Shown: positions 21,985-32,290 of the stretch, in pieces
Layout of the letters: every line of letters begins with the position of its first letter
Position numbering within the stretch: position 1 is the stretch's first letter
Assembly: GCA_036362985.1 (NCBI GenBank)
Contig: JAYGXS010000009.1
Coordinates: 19,516,064 to 19,580,063 of the forward strand
Direction of reading: 5' to 3'
DNA from: Ligula intestinalis
Lineage: Eukaryota > Platyhelminthes > Cestoda > Diphyllobothriidea > Diphyllobothriidae
DNA: 64,000 nucleotides
Notes under the pieces: model-generated
Database searches by the model: none
What the model saw: the letters and a program-made list of their open reading frames with translations, nothing else
Told to the model about the DNA's origin: nothing
Program-made: the position numbers and the translations under genes

Positions 21985-22200
21985 TTTGTTTCAATGCACA
22001 AATTAGCAACGACCACGAATCTGAGGGGTCATCCTCTCAAATTAATGGTGACAGGGGCCAGGCTGGACGCTCGAAAACTTTTTTCTCAAAAAGGGTGGTC
22101 GGAGCGTGGAATGCGCTTCCTCAGGACGTCGTTATGTCGGAATCGCTAGAGGGTTTTAAGCGAAAACTGGATCGATTTGGCAGTGCACGATCGATCGTAG
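21985..22200 (+). pseudogene. CR1-like LINE fragment (C-terminal tail)
   Basis: In two frames the plus strand gives LATTTNLRGHPLKLMVTGARLDARKLF, then, after a one-base shift, FFSKRVVGAWNALPQDVV and SLEGFKRKLDRF. These match the tail of LINE copy A (RLRGHLLKLRVTGAQ ... FFSKRVIQARNVLP). No 3' UTR match was seen after it. Confidence 0.75.
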
Positions 22201-22699
22201 CTGACAATTTACAATCATTATACTACTGTCAATTTTTCAGGAGTATTAGTTTTTATATCCATGCACGTTTGCTATTCATAACGCCCTCCCCCGCATAGCC
22301 TCATACGAAGGTCTCCGCTGTCTACCCTACTTGACTATCTGCGTACCGTGATTACCCCGCTAGCGATCTTATCAGCCAGACCTGACGGCCTAAACATTCA
22401 TCCTTGGTTCGACCGAAAGTGGACTGCCGACGATATGGACGGATGCCTCTGTTTTTTAGTGGCTTTGGCGGACTCTGCAATCAGCAAGGAAGAATCAGGA
22501 CGCAGCCTCCACACGGTGATGATCCGTGGAACCTTTGCAATGCTTCCCCGTTGGAACCCCTTTTTTTCTCCTAAACCCCCCGCATTACCCTCACAAGAGC
22601 AACAGTTTTTCTCCTAAAAAGCCCTGAGAATTTTTTTCACTGTCTGCTCCTATTTTCATCCTATGACACAGGACAACTGGCCTCGCCAATCGTCTAAGT
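22201..22699. other. Unassigned stretch
   Basis: One plus-strand frame of 89 codons (22348-22617), without recognisable similarity. No repeat seen. Confidence 0.4.
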
Positions 22700-23745
22700 A
22701 ACAAATTTTCTGCTACCACTGCACATATGTTCAAATAGGGCACTCAAAGGAATTTTTCCTACATATCCCAAAATATACTGATAGTGAATACCTAGGATAA
22801 GTGATCTCGTCTGTTGACCGCCAATTGATTTTCTTGTATGCAGGTTGAGGCAACTTTCCCAGTTTGACCCCAATAAACCATATCGCAACTGGCACATAGG
22901 ATCTTCTAGACAGCACCTTTTCTTTCAAGATTGCTTATCCTGTCCTTAGGATGTACGAGCTGCAAGCGCGAAGTTGTTGCGGGCTGGTGTGCCACTTGTA
23001 TCTGATATTTTCTTAGTTGTCTCTCAACTAGCTCAAATACGCTTTTCACGCATGGGAGACTTCTCCAGGTTATTGTTTTGGAAGCATGCGTGGTATTTTC
23101 ATTTGAAATGCCCCTTTGTTTGGATTCCTTTCGTCTCATGCACTGACGCACGAAGTTTCTTGGATATCCATTATTTGAGAATAGTTGGAAGAGGTATTTC
23201 ATCTCTGCTTGGTAACTTTCTTTATCAGAGCAATCGGTTTTGGCTCGGTTTAGGAGGCTGTAGAAAGTACTCCTTATGTGGTTGCTCTCGAAATGTAGGA
23301 TGACTTCTGAATATGTTTTTTTTTTACCATAAACTGATGTATGGAATGATCCATGAGTATTTCGGTGTACAAGAACATCCAGAAATAGGAGTTGCTCATC
23401 AACCTCCGTTTTTTTATGTGAATTCAATTCCTGGGAATGTAGAACTGAGCTTTTGGTGGAGTGTTTATAAGTTATTCTTCTTGATGATGACAAAGGTGTC
23501 ATCTACGTACCGCAGCCAGAAGTTTGGTGGATACATGGGGAGAGCTTTTGATTCCAACTTCTGCATTACAGCTTTGACCAGGAGCCGGATATGGGCGGAC
23601 CCTTGGGGGCCCCCTAAAGTTGCTGGTAGTATTGATCGCAGAAGGAAAAGTTGGCTTCGAGGCACGTCAGTAGTGTACGCCTGTAGTAGTTCTTCGGTGC
23701 AGCGTTTCGCTAAGTCCAGAGGAATCGACGTGAAGAACACACGGA
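22700..23745 (-). pseudogene. Penelope-like element (RT plus GIY-YIG), 5'-truncated and frameshifted
   Basis: Minus strand: FTSIPLDLAKRCTEELLQ (end of RT motif A) starts at about 23740. A decayed motif B (GGPQGSAHIRLLVKAV) is followed by PPNFWLRYVDDTFVIIKKN (motif C) at about 23500. A frameshift leads to LLFLDVLVHR and a long linker frame (23502-22906) with NGYPRNFVRQCM and QIQVAHQPATT. After another shift, SCDMVYWGQTGKVAS is the GIY-YIG core near 22870. The 5' end joins an inverted C-terminal piece of the same subfamily (next entry). Confidence 0.85.
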
Positions 23746-23754
23746 TTGTTTGAT

Positions 23755-23885
23755 CTTGCCCAACCAGAAAAGGCTGTGAATTGCTGGAGGCAATGCATTC
23801 AGATGACGCATGCATCAACAGGAACATCGAGCTGGACGCGATATATTATTATCTGGAGGCCAAAGTTCAACGCGTGCAGCCAACC
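23755..23885 (+). pseudogene. Inverted PLE C-terminal piece
   Basis: The plus strand reads ELLEAMHSDDACINRNIELD and then AIYYYLEAKVQR, the C-terminus found in this PLE subfamily, but on the strand opposite to the attached element. Head-to-head joins of this kind at truncated 5' ends are common in PLE insertions. Confidence 0.65.
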
Positions 23886-23924
23886 AGGGAAAGATGATGA
23901 AATGTATTAAGTCAAGTTAATTAA

Positions 23925-26116
23925 AGGAAATATAGACAAACGCCTTTGAACTCCCTATTGATACATATTATTTAAGAAATGCATCGGCACAGCCGAACAT
24001 TTTAAAAGAAGCCGTTGGCATAATTGTAGGCGAATACTTGCTTGTTTCAAGTAATACTCTCACATGTGGTGATGTCCGTCAACACGAGTCAGCAGTGTAA
24101 CTGAGCAAGAAGAGCAGACAGTGAAAAACTCTAAAGGCATGGCTCATAATTCAAAATGGAATGTCATTTGTGGTTTTTAGGAGAAAAACTGTCACTCACG
24201 GGGGAAAATATATGAATGATAGGACCAGGATGTTATAATGGTGGCCAAAAAGAGGCTGCGATATTCCCGTCTAACTAATGGCACATGTCAGCCCCCAGAG
24301 AGAAAGAGAAGACGACAGAAGTGCGCAGAGGCGGAAGTCTTAGTGCAAGCCTAGAACAGCATACTTAAGAGCAAGCAAACGCGTGTTTATAAGGTTGGAC
24401 CAATAAGACGCTAGTCACAAGAAGGATATGAATTCACTGGCTGGTGATTCGTGGAAGTTTAAGTGCTAGTCTGAGCGAGACGTCACGCCCCTGACACAGG
24501 ATGCTTCTGTGAATGTTGGCGGCAGCTATGAGTCCATGACGAGTAATATCTACAGCCGAGGGCTATATGAGGAGGAGACCTCAGAGTCACGAGAACGTCG
24601 CCAAGAACCGGAGATGCGACCATGATATGCTTTTGCTGTGACAGCAGAGGAAACCGCAACGTCGCCAGCAGTCATTTTTTTAGGTCGATACTAGAAAGAG
24701 CGTGACAGGGCCGCGTAGCCTAGGACCATAGGTGCGGTAGACGCGACTGCAGACGCGATCAACCTAGTTCGCATAGTGAGCAGAGAAGTCGGATTAAATA
24801 AAACTAAAACTTCATAAAAATTACTATCAGTATACATTTGTAGAATTTCAGTGTTCGGATTTGGAGAACTCAGCTAAGGCGGTACTCAGTTTCGGTGATA
24901 CTCAGTTGCGGCGGTGCTGGTCAAGCTTTGTCTTAAAAGTATCCACGGATGGGGAATCGACAATGTCTGCAGGAAGGGCATTTCATGCCTCGATTACGCT
25001 CTTGGAGAAAAAGAATTTTATGAGATCAAGTCTTGCCCCAGTTACAGGTAATTTGAGAGGGTGTGCTCGCAGCCTAGCGGTGGTGGCCTGCCAAAGAAGT
25101 CATTTGATTGGAGACGGCAATCCTAACCACGCAACATGCGAAATGCCTGGATTAGGTCCCCACGTAGCTGCCTGTAATCCAGAGGAAACAAGTCAAGATT
25201 TACCAATCGGGTCTCTTAAGGGAGGTTCCGTTGGCCTCGTACTAATTTTCTTGCGCGTTTTTGTACCCTTTCGAGGGTTTTTCGGTCTTTGATTGTCCAA
25301 GGTCTCCAGGCTTGGATGGCAAATTCCAGTTGAGGTCGCATGAACGTGCCGAAGACCTGGCCAAATACAACCTTATCAAACTTAGCAAAGGCACTCTTGA
25401 TTAGATACAAGCTCGACATTGCGGATTTGACCACCTCCAGGCAGTGGAGTGATGGCTTCAGTGAAGGCGTGAACCACACCCCAGATCCTTCTGGGTCTCT
25501 ACTTCTGACAGCGGCGTGTGATTTAGGTTGCACACCCTCCGATACGAATAGTTAGTACTACCGAAGCGCAATATGTTGCATTTGGCAACATTAAATGTCA
25601 GGATCCACTCGGTTGACCACTACTCGAGTCGGTGCAAATCTGGCTGCAGATTTGCCTCGTCTTCTTGGTTGCATATGACCTTGCAACGTTTAAGTCATCA
25701 GCAAACATTGCGGTTTCGCAACCTAGTCCGCTTATGCAGTAATCAATATATAAGGAAGAGGATAGGGCCAAGAACGGAACCCTGGGAATCCCGCTCTCAA
25801 CTGCTTCCTCCGCCGGCCGCTGTTTGCCAAGACATACGGTCTCAGTACGACCGTTCAAGAAGTTACCGATCCATTGTAAAAGGTTGCCCCTGACCCCTAT
25901 ACGGATAAGCTTGTATAAGAGACGTTGATGAGGCACAGTGTCAAACGCCTTCTTGAAGTCTACGAAGACTCTTTGCACCGTATGCCCTTCATCGAGCGCT
26001 CGGGTCCATTCTTCTAGACAATAGAGCAGATTGGTCAAGCAGGACCTCCGCCTGCTGAATCCGTGCTGCTTGTCAGAAAGACAACTATTGGTGCGGACTA
26101 TTGCTAATTGCAGCAT
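23925..26116 (-). pseudogene. CR1/jockey-like LINE, copy B (truncated within RT, with long 3' UTR)
   Basis: Minus strand: 26116-25598 is an open RT stretch with KQHGFSRRRSCLTNLLYCL, VFVDFKKAFDTVPHQRLL (motif A Asp intact) and AMFADDLN (motif C). 25533-25216 continues as GVWFTPSLKPSLHC ... FGTFMRPQLEFAIQAWRPW ... LERVQKRARKLVRG. The tail lies at about 25150-24900. A non-coding 3' UTR runs from about 24870 to 23925; parts recur next to copy A (1150-1600) and alone at 38580-39075 (GTTTTTAGGAGAAAAACTGTC is shared). The 5' end is lost inside RT. Confidence 0.85.
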
Positions 26117-26357
26117 AATTTGTTAGCCATAGTAAATGAAGGTAATTTTTCCTTTACACATTCCATAGTACGACGAGGAGCTGGGGAACCAGCCACGTAA
26201 ATTCACAGATTTAAGATCCAAGCTTCCCAACGAAGCCTTCCTCTTCTTAATCCAGTGTGTTTGAATATATATATAAAGGAGATAGGCAGAGTATCCTAAG
26301 AAGTATAAATCGGTATATGGAGTTCATTCGGAAACGATAGCAAACTTTATTGTTAAT
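26117..26357. other. Unassigned junction between LINE copy B and a PLE
   Basis: AT-rich, nothing recognised. Confidence 0.4.
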
Positions 26358-26405
26358 AAGAAGACGATGTGATATCTTAAACGGTAATTTTATTCATCTG
26401 AGCTG
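26358..26405 (-). repeat. Inverted tip of a PLE terminal repeat
   Basis: AGAAGACGATGTGATATC and ATTTTATTCATCTGAGCT are the reverse complement of the end of the hammerhead-like module (compare 56203-56250). It abuts the truncated 5' end of a plus-strand PLE, so the element has an inverted terminal-repeat stub at its 5' end. Confidence 0.6.
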
Positions 26406-27339
26406 TTGAGAACCCTCCAAGAAGCCAATACATGGACGATACTGTCGTTATAATCCAACGGAACAGGCTATCAGACTTCCGAAATCTGCTTAACGGCATC
26501 TTCCCCAACGTCCAATTCACAAAGGAAGAGGAGAATGCCGGAAAAATACCGTTCCTGGATGTCTTCATCACGCGCAGACCCAACGGGCAACTCAGCACCA
26601 AGGTTTATATAAAGGTGATTAACACAACCCAGGTGCTCAGTTCTCATAGCAGACACCCAATAGCGCATAACCGTGGCTGTATTAGAGCACTCATTCAGGG
26701 GGTGAAAACACACTGCAGTGAACCTAAGGGACGAATGCAAGAAGTGCCACATCTTCAGGACCAACTGGCCAGGAATGGATGCGCGAACAGTTTTGTCAAC
26801 CATTGCCTCCGTACGCGCCCACGAGCAACAAACGAAGGAGAACCACGGATATTCTGGCACCTTCTACCGTAAATTAAAAATGTGTCAGAAGCAACCGAGC
26901 GTTCCGCTGCAGAGCTTCTTGTGGGTAGTGTTCAGCTTCCGACAGTTACTATGCGTTCACAATTCATGCAAATAAAAGACTCACTGGATGTCGGTCAGCA
27001 ATCTGGCGTTGTTAACCACTTGTCATGTCAGGGCGACGACATAGCTCGCGAATAACGGAACACAAACGAGCCGCGCGGAGAGGCAAGCCACTGTCCCAGA
27101 TCGCTATCCACACCCTGGAAGGAGGGCATGATTTTGATTTCTCGGGCACATGGCTAATGGCACGAGCCAGTAATAAGACAGGGCGAGAACTGCTGGAGGC
27201 CTGGGTGTCAGCTCCTAACTCGATCAACAGGAATGTGGCTATACCGCCCTGTTACTTTGCCATCCGTACTCGTGACCAGAAACCACGGCCCTGGTTCCGT
27301 ACAAATATGCAGGCACCACGTCAAGGTCACACACCATAA
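26406..27339 (+). pseudogene. Penelope-like element (RT motif C onward and GIY-YIG), 5'-truncated
   Basis: SQYMDDTVVIIQRNRLSDF at about 26425 is RT motif C. It is followed by KIPFLDVFITRRPNGQL, HPIAHNRGCIRALIQGVKTHC and RNGCANSFVNHCL in one open frame to 26872. After a stop, IKNVSEATERS. The nuclease core is present only in pieces (GVVNHLSCQGDD). Then a shifted frame from 27025 carries ITEHKRAARRG, HDFDFSGTWLMARASNK and GRELLEAW ... NSINRNV, the end of the GIY-YIG domain. All of RT upstream of motif C is gone. Confidence 0.85.
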
Positions 27340-27344
27340 CTCCA

Positions 27345-27556
27345 GGGGTGCGCGTAGCGGACACACGATAAGCTGGCGTGAGAATGGACGCTGTGTGGGC
27401 ATTGACCAATCAAAAGTCCCAACCCCCTCCCACCCCATTTACGCGTAGCCAACGCTTGCTGTCTTGTCACTTCCTCTGACGATGGCTTTTCGTGTGGAGT
27501 CGAAAGCTGAGAAGAATTAAATTGTCGTTCCAGAGATCGCGTCTTCTTCTTTACAA
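27345..27556 (+). repeat. 3' PLE terminal repeat with hammerhead-like core
   Basis: The core is CTGACGA at 27476-27482 and CGAAAGC at 27501-27507, followed by AATTAAATTGTCGTTCCAGAG and TCGCGTCTTCTTCTT. It sits just downstream of the GIY-YIG end, as expected for a PLE 3' pseudo-LTR. Confidence 0.65.
27474..27512 (+). ncRNA. Hammerhead-like core
   Basis: CTGACGA, a 19-base spacer that can fold weakly, then GAAAGC; CTGA and TCAG-like flanks close the motif. The canonical GAAA is present. Activity is uncertain. Confidence 0.45.
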
Positions 27557-27839
27557 GAAGACCCTGGGGCATGCACTTTCGCTCCTATTCATTCTGAATT
27601 TTTAACATTAGTTCACCATGTCGTCGTCAGACAAATGAGAGTTGTTGTTGGTAAGAGTGCAAGTAGATAATGCAACCAATGGGGAAGATAGCCATCACCC
27701 GCGTATTATTAGGTGGTCAGTTGGGAAATAGTCGTCACTCACATTTAATATTTCGGTCGATGGTGGCTGCTTTTGATTCAGCTACTCCGGATGGGCTGCC
27801 GTCATTTCCATAGGTCTCTGAGATTGATGTGCATAGCGT

Positions 27840-29030
27840 CCCATTGGACGTGCCTGTTGATGCACAAATAATCGGTGCTAATGGCCCCTAAGAACTCAGA
27901 GCCTTTCTTAGATGGGCAGGAGCTAACAATGAAAGTTTGGTCCCGTGCAAATTGGTGACCACTTTCTAGCCTGTGCATGGCGACTTGGGATAAATGGCTT
28001 CACCGCTTAACTGCTAACTTGTGGTGGTGTAAGCGTGCAGAGGTTGATTTTTCTGACTTTCCACAATAAACTAAATCACAGCCACCACATAAGACCTTGT
28101 GAATGATTCATTTTCTATGCAAATAGCCAATCCTATCCTTGGAGTGAACAAGCTAATTGCACAGTGTGGTCATTGGCTTTGGCTCTTCCTCATATGTTTT
28201 TAAGCGAGTTAAGAGGCATTCTTTCGATATGGAAGTGTTCGCCAAATTTGGATTGGGTGCCTGATCGGAACAATCCACTTCTATTTCTTTTTGTTTTAAT
28301 TCCCGTCGCCTCATGCATCGACGTACGAACTCTCGATATCGCAGTATATATAAGGGAGAGGGGCCGAACCTTTGGTAACCCTCTTTACGAATAAATTCTG
28401 GCAGTAAATACGTGCGTTACAGAGTGGTATGGGTACAGTAGATCAAGTTATGATGTCTACCAAATATATGACCATCAAGTAAGGTTTCATCAAGTTTTCG
28501 TTTAAATGTCTCAATACTATCAGCAGGTTTCTAGTTTTCAAACACTTTGTCAGACAGAAACTATTATTTGTCAAGATGTTTCAGCACTTTCGTCAAATAA
28601 CCCTTAAATTCATTGTTCCTATTAATGTGATTTTTGGATTTCGAGAACTTCACACCATCAAGTAAGATTTCAATTTTCGCACAAATTGCTCCCTCTTATC
28701 CATTCCGGCTACTTCTGAGCCCTTATTCGACCTAGTAATCACAGTACTTTTTATTTCTGTGAGGCTCACTGAAACTACTGAAATAAGTTCTTAAACTGGA
28801 CTTCGCGTTCTAGGTGCTTTCCTGTTTTGCTCGTTAAAACTATGGCTTTAAATGTAAACGTTGGTCCCGATGCTGGGATAAACAACATATAAATAAGCAC
28901 ACTAACTAGGCCGAGCCCCACGCTTACCCTTTCTTCAACCTAGATAAAAGTCATCTACTTAGCTTCTCTGATGAGCAAACAAACAAACCTCATAGAGTAC
29001 AAAGTTTGTTTCCTAATTGGTAGCACATTT
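27840..29030 (-). pseudogene. Penelope-like element remnant (N-terminal module and GIY-YIG; RT core deleted)
   Basis: The minus strand at about 28120-27850 gives KVLCGGCDLVYCGKSEKSTS, then HKLAVKR, then MHRLESGHQFARDQTF and CINRHV, a GIY-YIG domain with its C-terminus. The upstream part at about 28720-28430 gives KIEILLDGVKFSKSKNHI and YLTKVLKHLDK, which matches the N-terminal module of the PLE at 19200-20590 (KLEEVLFDGLDFSKS). The RT palm that should lie between them is missing, which points to an internal deletion near 28330-28430. Confidence 0.65.
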
Positions 29031-29109
29031 ATAAATTTGGTCCATGATTGCCGATGCCGCAGCACACATCCTCGCATCTGCCATGAGGTTTATTTTGGGT
29101 GCAATGGCA

Positions 29110-29420
29110 TTAATTATTGGACATTCGGTAGTTCTATCGCAGGGGGTTAAGTAGGTTAAACCCTTGCAACTGCGATCTTCAGACCATGGTTCCTTAGGAG
29201 AGAAAGGATCAGTGGAGGCCAGAATAATAAAATTAGTTAATTCTCTATACAGAGGAACGGAAAATAAGCAGGAAAAAGGTTTACAACGGAGCGCACGTTC
29301 TTCCACTGGGTCGGCGTGGTCCAAAGTGACGAGAGCGTCGGGGATCATAGGAATGTCAGTGTATGCTTTGTTACGGCAGCCAATCACGCGGAGTTTGCCT
29401 AGACTAGCGTTCGTGGCGTG
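29110..29420 (+). repeat. Dispersed copy of the 560-bp repeat found at 60.5-61.6 kb
   Basis: CTGCGATCTTCAGACCATGG, then AGGAGAGAAAGG and GGAGGCCAGAATAATAAA, follow the same order as AGCTGTGATCCTCGGGCCGA ... GGGAGGCCAGATTGTTAAG near 61240-61300. It is a diverged partial copy. Confidence 0.5.
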
Positions 29421-30104
29421 ACCTTGATATGGGCGAAGGCTGACGTGCACGCACGGCCGCGGTGAGGCGTCTGTCAACCACAGCTAGCGCCTGACCCTAG
29501 GCGGGAGTGTGCGTGCAAACCTTGCAGGTCAAAGGCACCATGCGTCAGCGGCTCATGGTGGGTTCGAAGTGACTGCTAGAAGCCACTTCAGTTCTCCCAC
29601 ATTTACCGCATATTGTTGACTAGAAATAACCGCTGGAATCTGCCATTTGTTTCCCCTCTGATAGGACAAAGGAATCTAAAAGCTCCCACCCCTCTACGAA
29701 ACAGTTGGTCTATTCTCCTATCCCACGTCTAACTCTATTCCAAACCTCAACCCCTGACCGAATGATAACACCGACCCTAGCCTATCTTCGAACCTTAGTC
29801 CCAATCCTGCATTCTCTGGTACTTCGTACAAGGTCAGCGACCGATCCCATGAAATTTTACCGAAGATTCCATAATGTTTGTTCTAGTAGGAAAGATTACA
29901 TGAGTGGGGATCTAAAATCGATTAAAATACAATGCAGTCGCACTATATTTAGGATACGCCAGCTTCTTGAAGTGCTCCCTTTCGGTACCTGTAAATACAG
30001 CGTTTGAGATACACGAAGTAGTATGCCCTCTTTTATATATTTTATTGCTGCCGTTATCCATGCAAGCATATTTTACAGACAAGGTTGGCAACCATTTTCT
30101 TCCT
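29421..30104. other. Unassigned stretch with degenerate CCCTAA-like words
   Basis: 29715-29830 is C-rich and A-rich on the plus strand, with recurring AACCTCAACCCCTGACC- and ACCCTAGCC-type words, possibly an eroded telomere-like or simple repeat. No gene recognised. Confidence 0.35.
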
Positions 30105-30190
30105 ACGATTCACGTGACAAGAAACAGGTACGATCTCTTTGACTTTAATTTTATTCGCCCGACGTTTCGGGGTCATGCCTGGACCCAAAA
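30105..30190 (-). repeat. PLE terminal-repeat fragment
   Basis: Minus strand: CCCCGAAACGTCGGGCGAAT, then AAAATTAAAGTCAAAGAGATCG, matches the segment after the hammerhead-like stem in other PLE ends. The CTGANGA half is replaced by CATGA, so the core is degenerate. Confidence 0.5.
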
Positions 30191-30594
30191 GCAAAAATAA
30201 TTGAAGGAATATGCCAACGGATGCTGGCAACAGCTGAAACAGTGGCTAAACGGCTAGCAAAACCAGTGCTCTGTTGCCAAAATACGCTAGTGCGACGGCT
30301 TTCTATTCCGTGACCGACACCGACTTCATGTGGTGCTTCCAGCCAGGAGCTGCAGAACCCATTTCTTAAAAACGGATCAAACTAAATAATTAATCTCCGG
30401 AATACGGACGAATGTACCAAAAAACCTCAAACCTTACTTACAGAAATAAAAAAATATTTGTTCAGAAGACTTACCTCCACAAGTGACGTTACAAGCAAAC
30501 TGATGATCGCAAACGCTTTCCCTATGGCAAACCTATGCGTATTATTCGAAAGCTCCCTACCAGGCATGGGAGGCCATGTTAAGGGCCATATCGA
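30191..30594. other. Unassigned stretch
   Basis: It may be the rest of a PLE terminal repeat, but I cannot align it with confidence. Confidence 0.3.
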
Positions 30595-30650
30595 TGTGTT
30601 CCTTTCATCATCCCCGAAAAAGGAAGAAGAGGCAATTTCTGCTGGTTTTT
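30595..30650 (-). repeat. PLE terminal module (reverse orientation)
   Basis: The reverse complement reads CTTCTTCCTTTTTCGGGGAT and then GATGAAAGGAACA. It resembles the plus-strand module at 31265-31345, so the PLE fragment between them is bracketed by inverted modules. Confidence 0.5.
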
Positions 30651-30738
30651 AGTAAGTGTGTCCAACCGCTAGCCTAACGCCTGATGCCTGCGTGCCAGTC
30701 GATTGTACTGATCAATTTTTGGTGGCTGTTTGAATTGC

Positions 30739-31250
30739 TCACGCCCTCATGGGCACCTCCATGAGGTCTGTTAAGTCGTTTTCACGCCACCTTCTTCGCT
30801 CACGGCTGCCGGCTGTCGGTCCCGCGTGTCTTCCTCCACCTGACCTATTGCTACGTTTTAAGCAGATGTTAGCCTCCTGCGGAGCGCTTGGTAGGCGGGA
30901 TGAAGGTATATGGCTCCGTTTTAATGAGCTAATCGAGGACCAACGTCCTTGCAGCAATATGGCCATCTTGTCATTGGTTCGGCCTATTAACCTTGCTGTC
31001 TCAAAGGCGAACGTGCGGTTCTTCCGCTGCACATGGTCTTAGACCAATGACAGCTTATCCTTGCACTTGATCGGGAAATGATGCTCATGCAACCTTGTTC
31101 CAAGGCGTCTGCCCCTTTCACCAACATACATTGCATTGCAGTCTTGGCATAGTATGCTGTAGACCAGGCGGTTGGACACACTTAGGGATACCAGCAGGAG
31201 AACATTCACCACGTTCTGACAATGGAAGTGAGAAGGCTTTTGCATACAAC
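30739..31250 (-). pseudogene. Penelope-like GIY-YIG fragment
   Basis: Minus strand: LVYSILCQDCNAMYVGERGRRLGTRLHEHHF (31181-31080), then, after a frameshift, NRTFAFETARLIGRTNDKMA. These follow the nuclease of the open PLE at 6656-8398 (VVYSLPC...ARYVGETGRRLGTRLHEH ... HTFAFEKARIVGRANDKMA) almost residue for residue. It is therefore the same subfamily, cut down to its 3' end. RT is absent. Confidence 0.85.
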
Positions 31251-31345
31251 TTGGTCCCCGAAATTTCCCCTCCTTCTTCTTCCTCTTCCGGGGATGATAA
31301 AAGGAATATTATATCTGGGCCTCACATTTTTACGCACATTTACAT
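31205..31345 (+). repeat. PLE terminal module (forward orientation) with eroded core
   Basis: TTCTGACAATGG at 31214, CCCCGAAATTTCCCC near 31256, then CTTCTTCTTCCTCTTCCGGG and TATCTGGGCCTCAC. The same order as at 8356-8498, but the core has decayed (CTGACAA). It is head to head with the adjoining minus-strand fragment. Confidence 0.5.
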
Positions 31346-31440
31346 CGCTGTGTATGCACTCTTTCACTTGTCGCTCTGAAGTGGGATGCATCAACGAAAC
31401 AACGAGAGGCCTGACTGCGTACATAGGAAGGGGCATATGA
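31345..31440 (+). pseudogene. PLE GIY-YIG fragment (subfamily B)
   Basis: The plus strand reads CMHSFTCRSEVGCINETTRGL. This is the decayed counterpart of CIYSFTCSCEAGYIG from the element at 5900-6648. Only about 30 codons survive before the LINE 3' end. Confidence 0.55.
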
Positions 31441-31483
31441 TGAGGCTTGAAGTCCCCCCCCCACAATTTTACACATCATGAGG

Positions 31484-31514
31484 GTCACTTTAAGTCACTT
31501 TAAGTCACTTTATT
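31484..31514 (-). repeat. 3'-terminal 10-bp tandem repeat of LINE copy C
   Basis: GTCACTTTAA occurs twice and GTCACTTTA a third time on the plus strand, so the minus-strand element ends in TTAAAGTGAC units. CR1-type LINEs commonly end in short tandem repeats instead of poly(A). Confidence 0.75.
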
Positions 31515-31693
31515 AAGGGAAGAAGGCTTTCGCCCTTGAGCTTCCTATTCATAACCAAAATCGCATTATAGGTCCACCGTAACAATAGTAAATCATACAA
31601 ATGTACAAATGTAGGCTTAACATCAGCGATAAGTGTGAGCCAGTTGCAAGGTGCTGCTACTGACACTTTGTTCATTATATCTGCCACAGTTTC

Positions 31694-32290
31694 TCAGCAA
31701 ATGAGAATCAAGTTTGTGTTTAAAAATGTCAACAGTATCTGAGAGGACCACATCTTCCGGGAGTCCATTCCACCCTCCAATGACCCTCTGAGAGAAGGCG
31801 TTTCGTAAACGTCGATATGGGCCGGTTTCCTCTGTAGTTTAAAAGGATGACCTCGCAGATGGTCAGTCCGAGCCAATTCGAAGAAATCATCAAATTCTAG
31901 GGCGCAGTCTTGGCCTCTAACAATTCGGTAGGTGTGTATGAGGTCCCCGCGGAGTTGCCTATAATTGAGAGGGAAAAGATCAAGTTCGGTCAGTCTGTCT
32001 TCATAAGGCAGATGACCAAAATTCTTGACCATCTTCGTAGCCCTCGCCTGCACTCGTTCCAGGTGCAGGTAATCCTACTTGAACCACGGACGCCAGGCCT
32101 GGACAGCATACTCCAAGTGGGACCGAACAAACGCTCCGTAGGTTTTCCTGAAAAGCTCCTTGTCAATGTTGACGAATCCCCGCCTAATCGCAAACAGCAC
32201 CTGTGTCGCGCGTTTAGCTGCCTTTGCACACAGAGTAGATGGTTTAAGTGAGGAATTTACTCGAACACCGAGATACTTTTGTTCGTTCAC
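31694..32290 (-). pseudogene. LINE copy C: C-terminal tail
   Basis: In the frame shifted by one, NEQKYLGVRVNSSLKPSTLC, AKRATQVLFAIRRGF and HLEYAVQAWRPWFK are followed by one TAG at 32075. It then continues as DYLHLERVQARATKMVKNF, LPYEDRLTELDLFPLNYRQL and HLRGHPFKLQ. This is the conserved region after RT that also survives as isolated fragments at 5450, 9038 and 21985. Confidence 0.85.

Noticed and set aside
29560..29600. tRNA B-box-like GGGTTCGAAG
   Set aside because: No A-box at a suitable distance and no cloverleaf.
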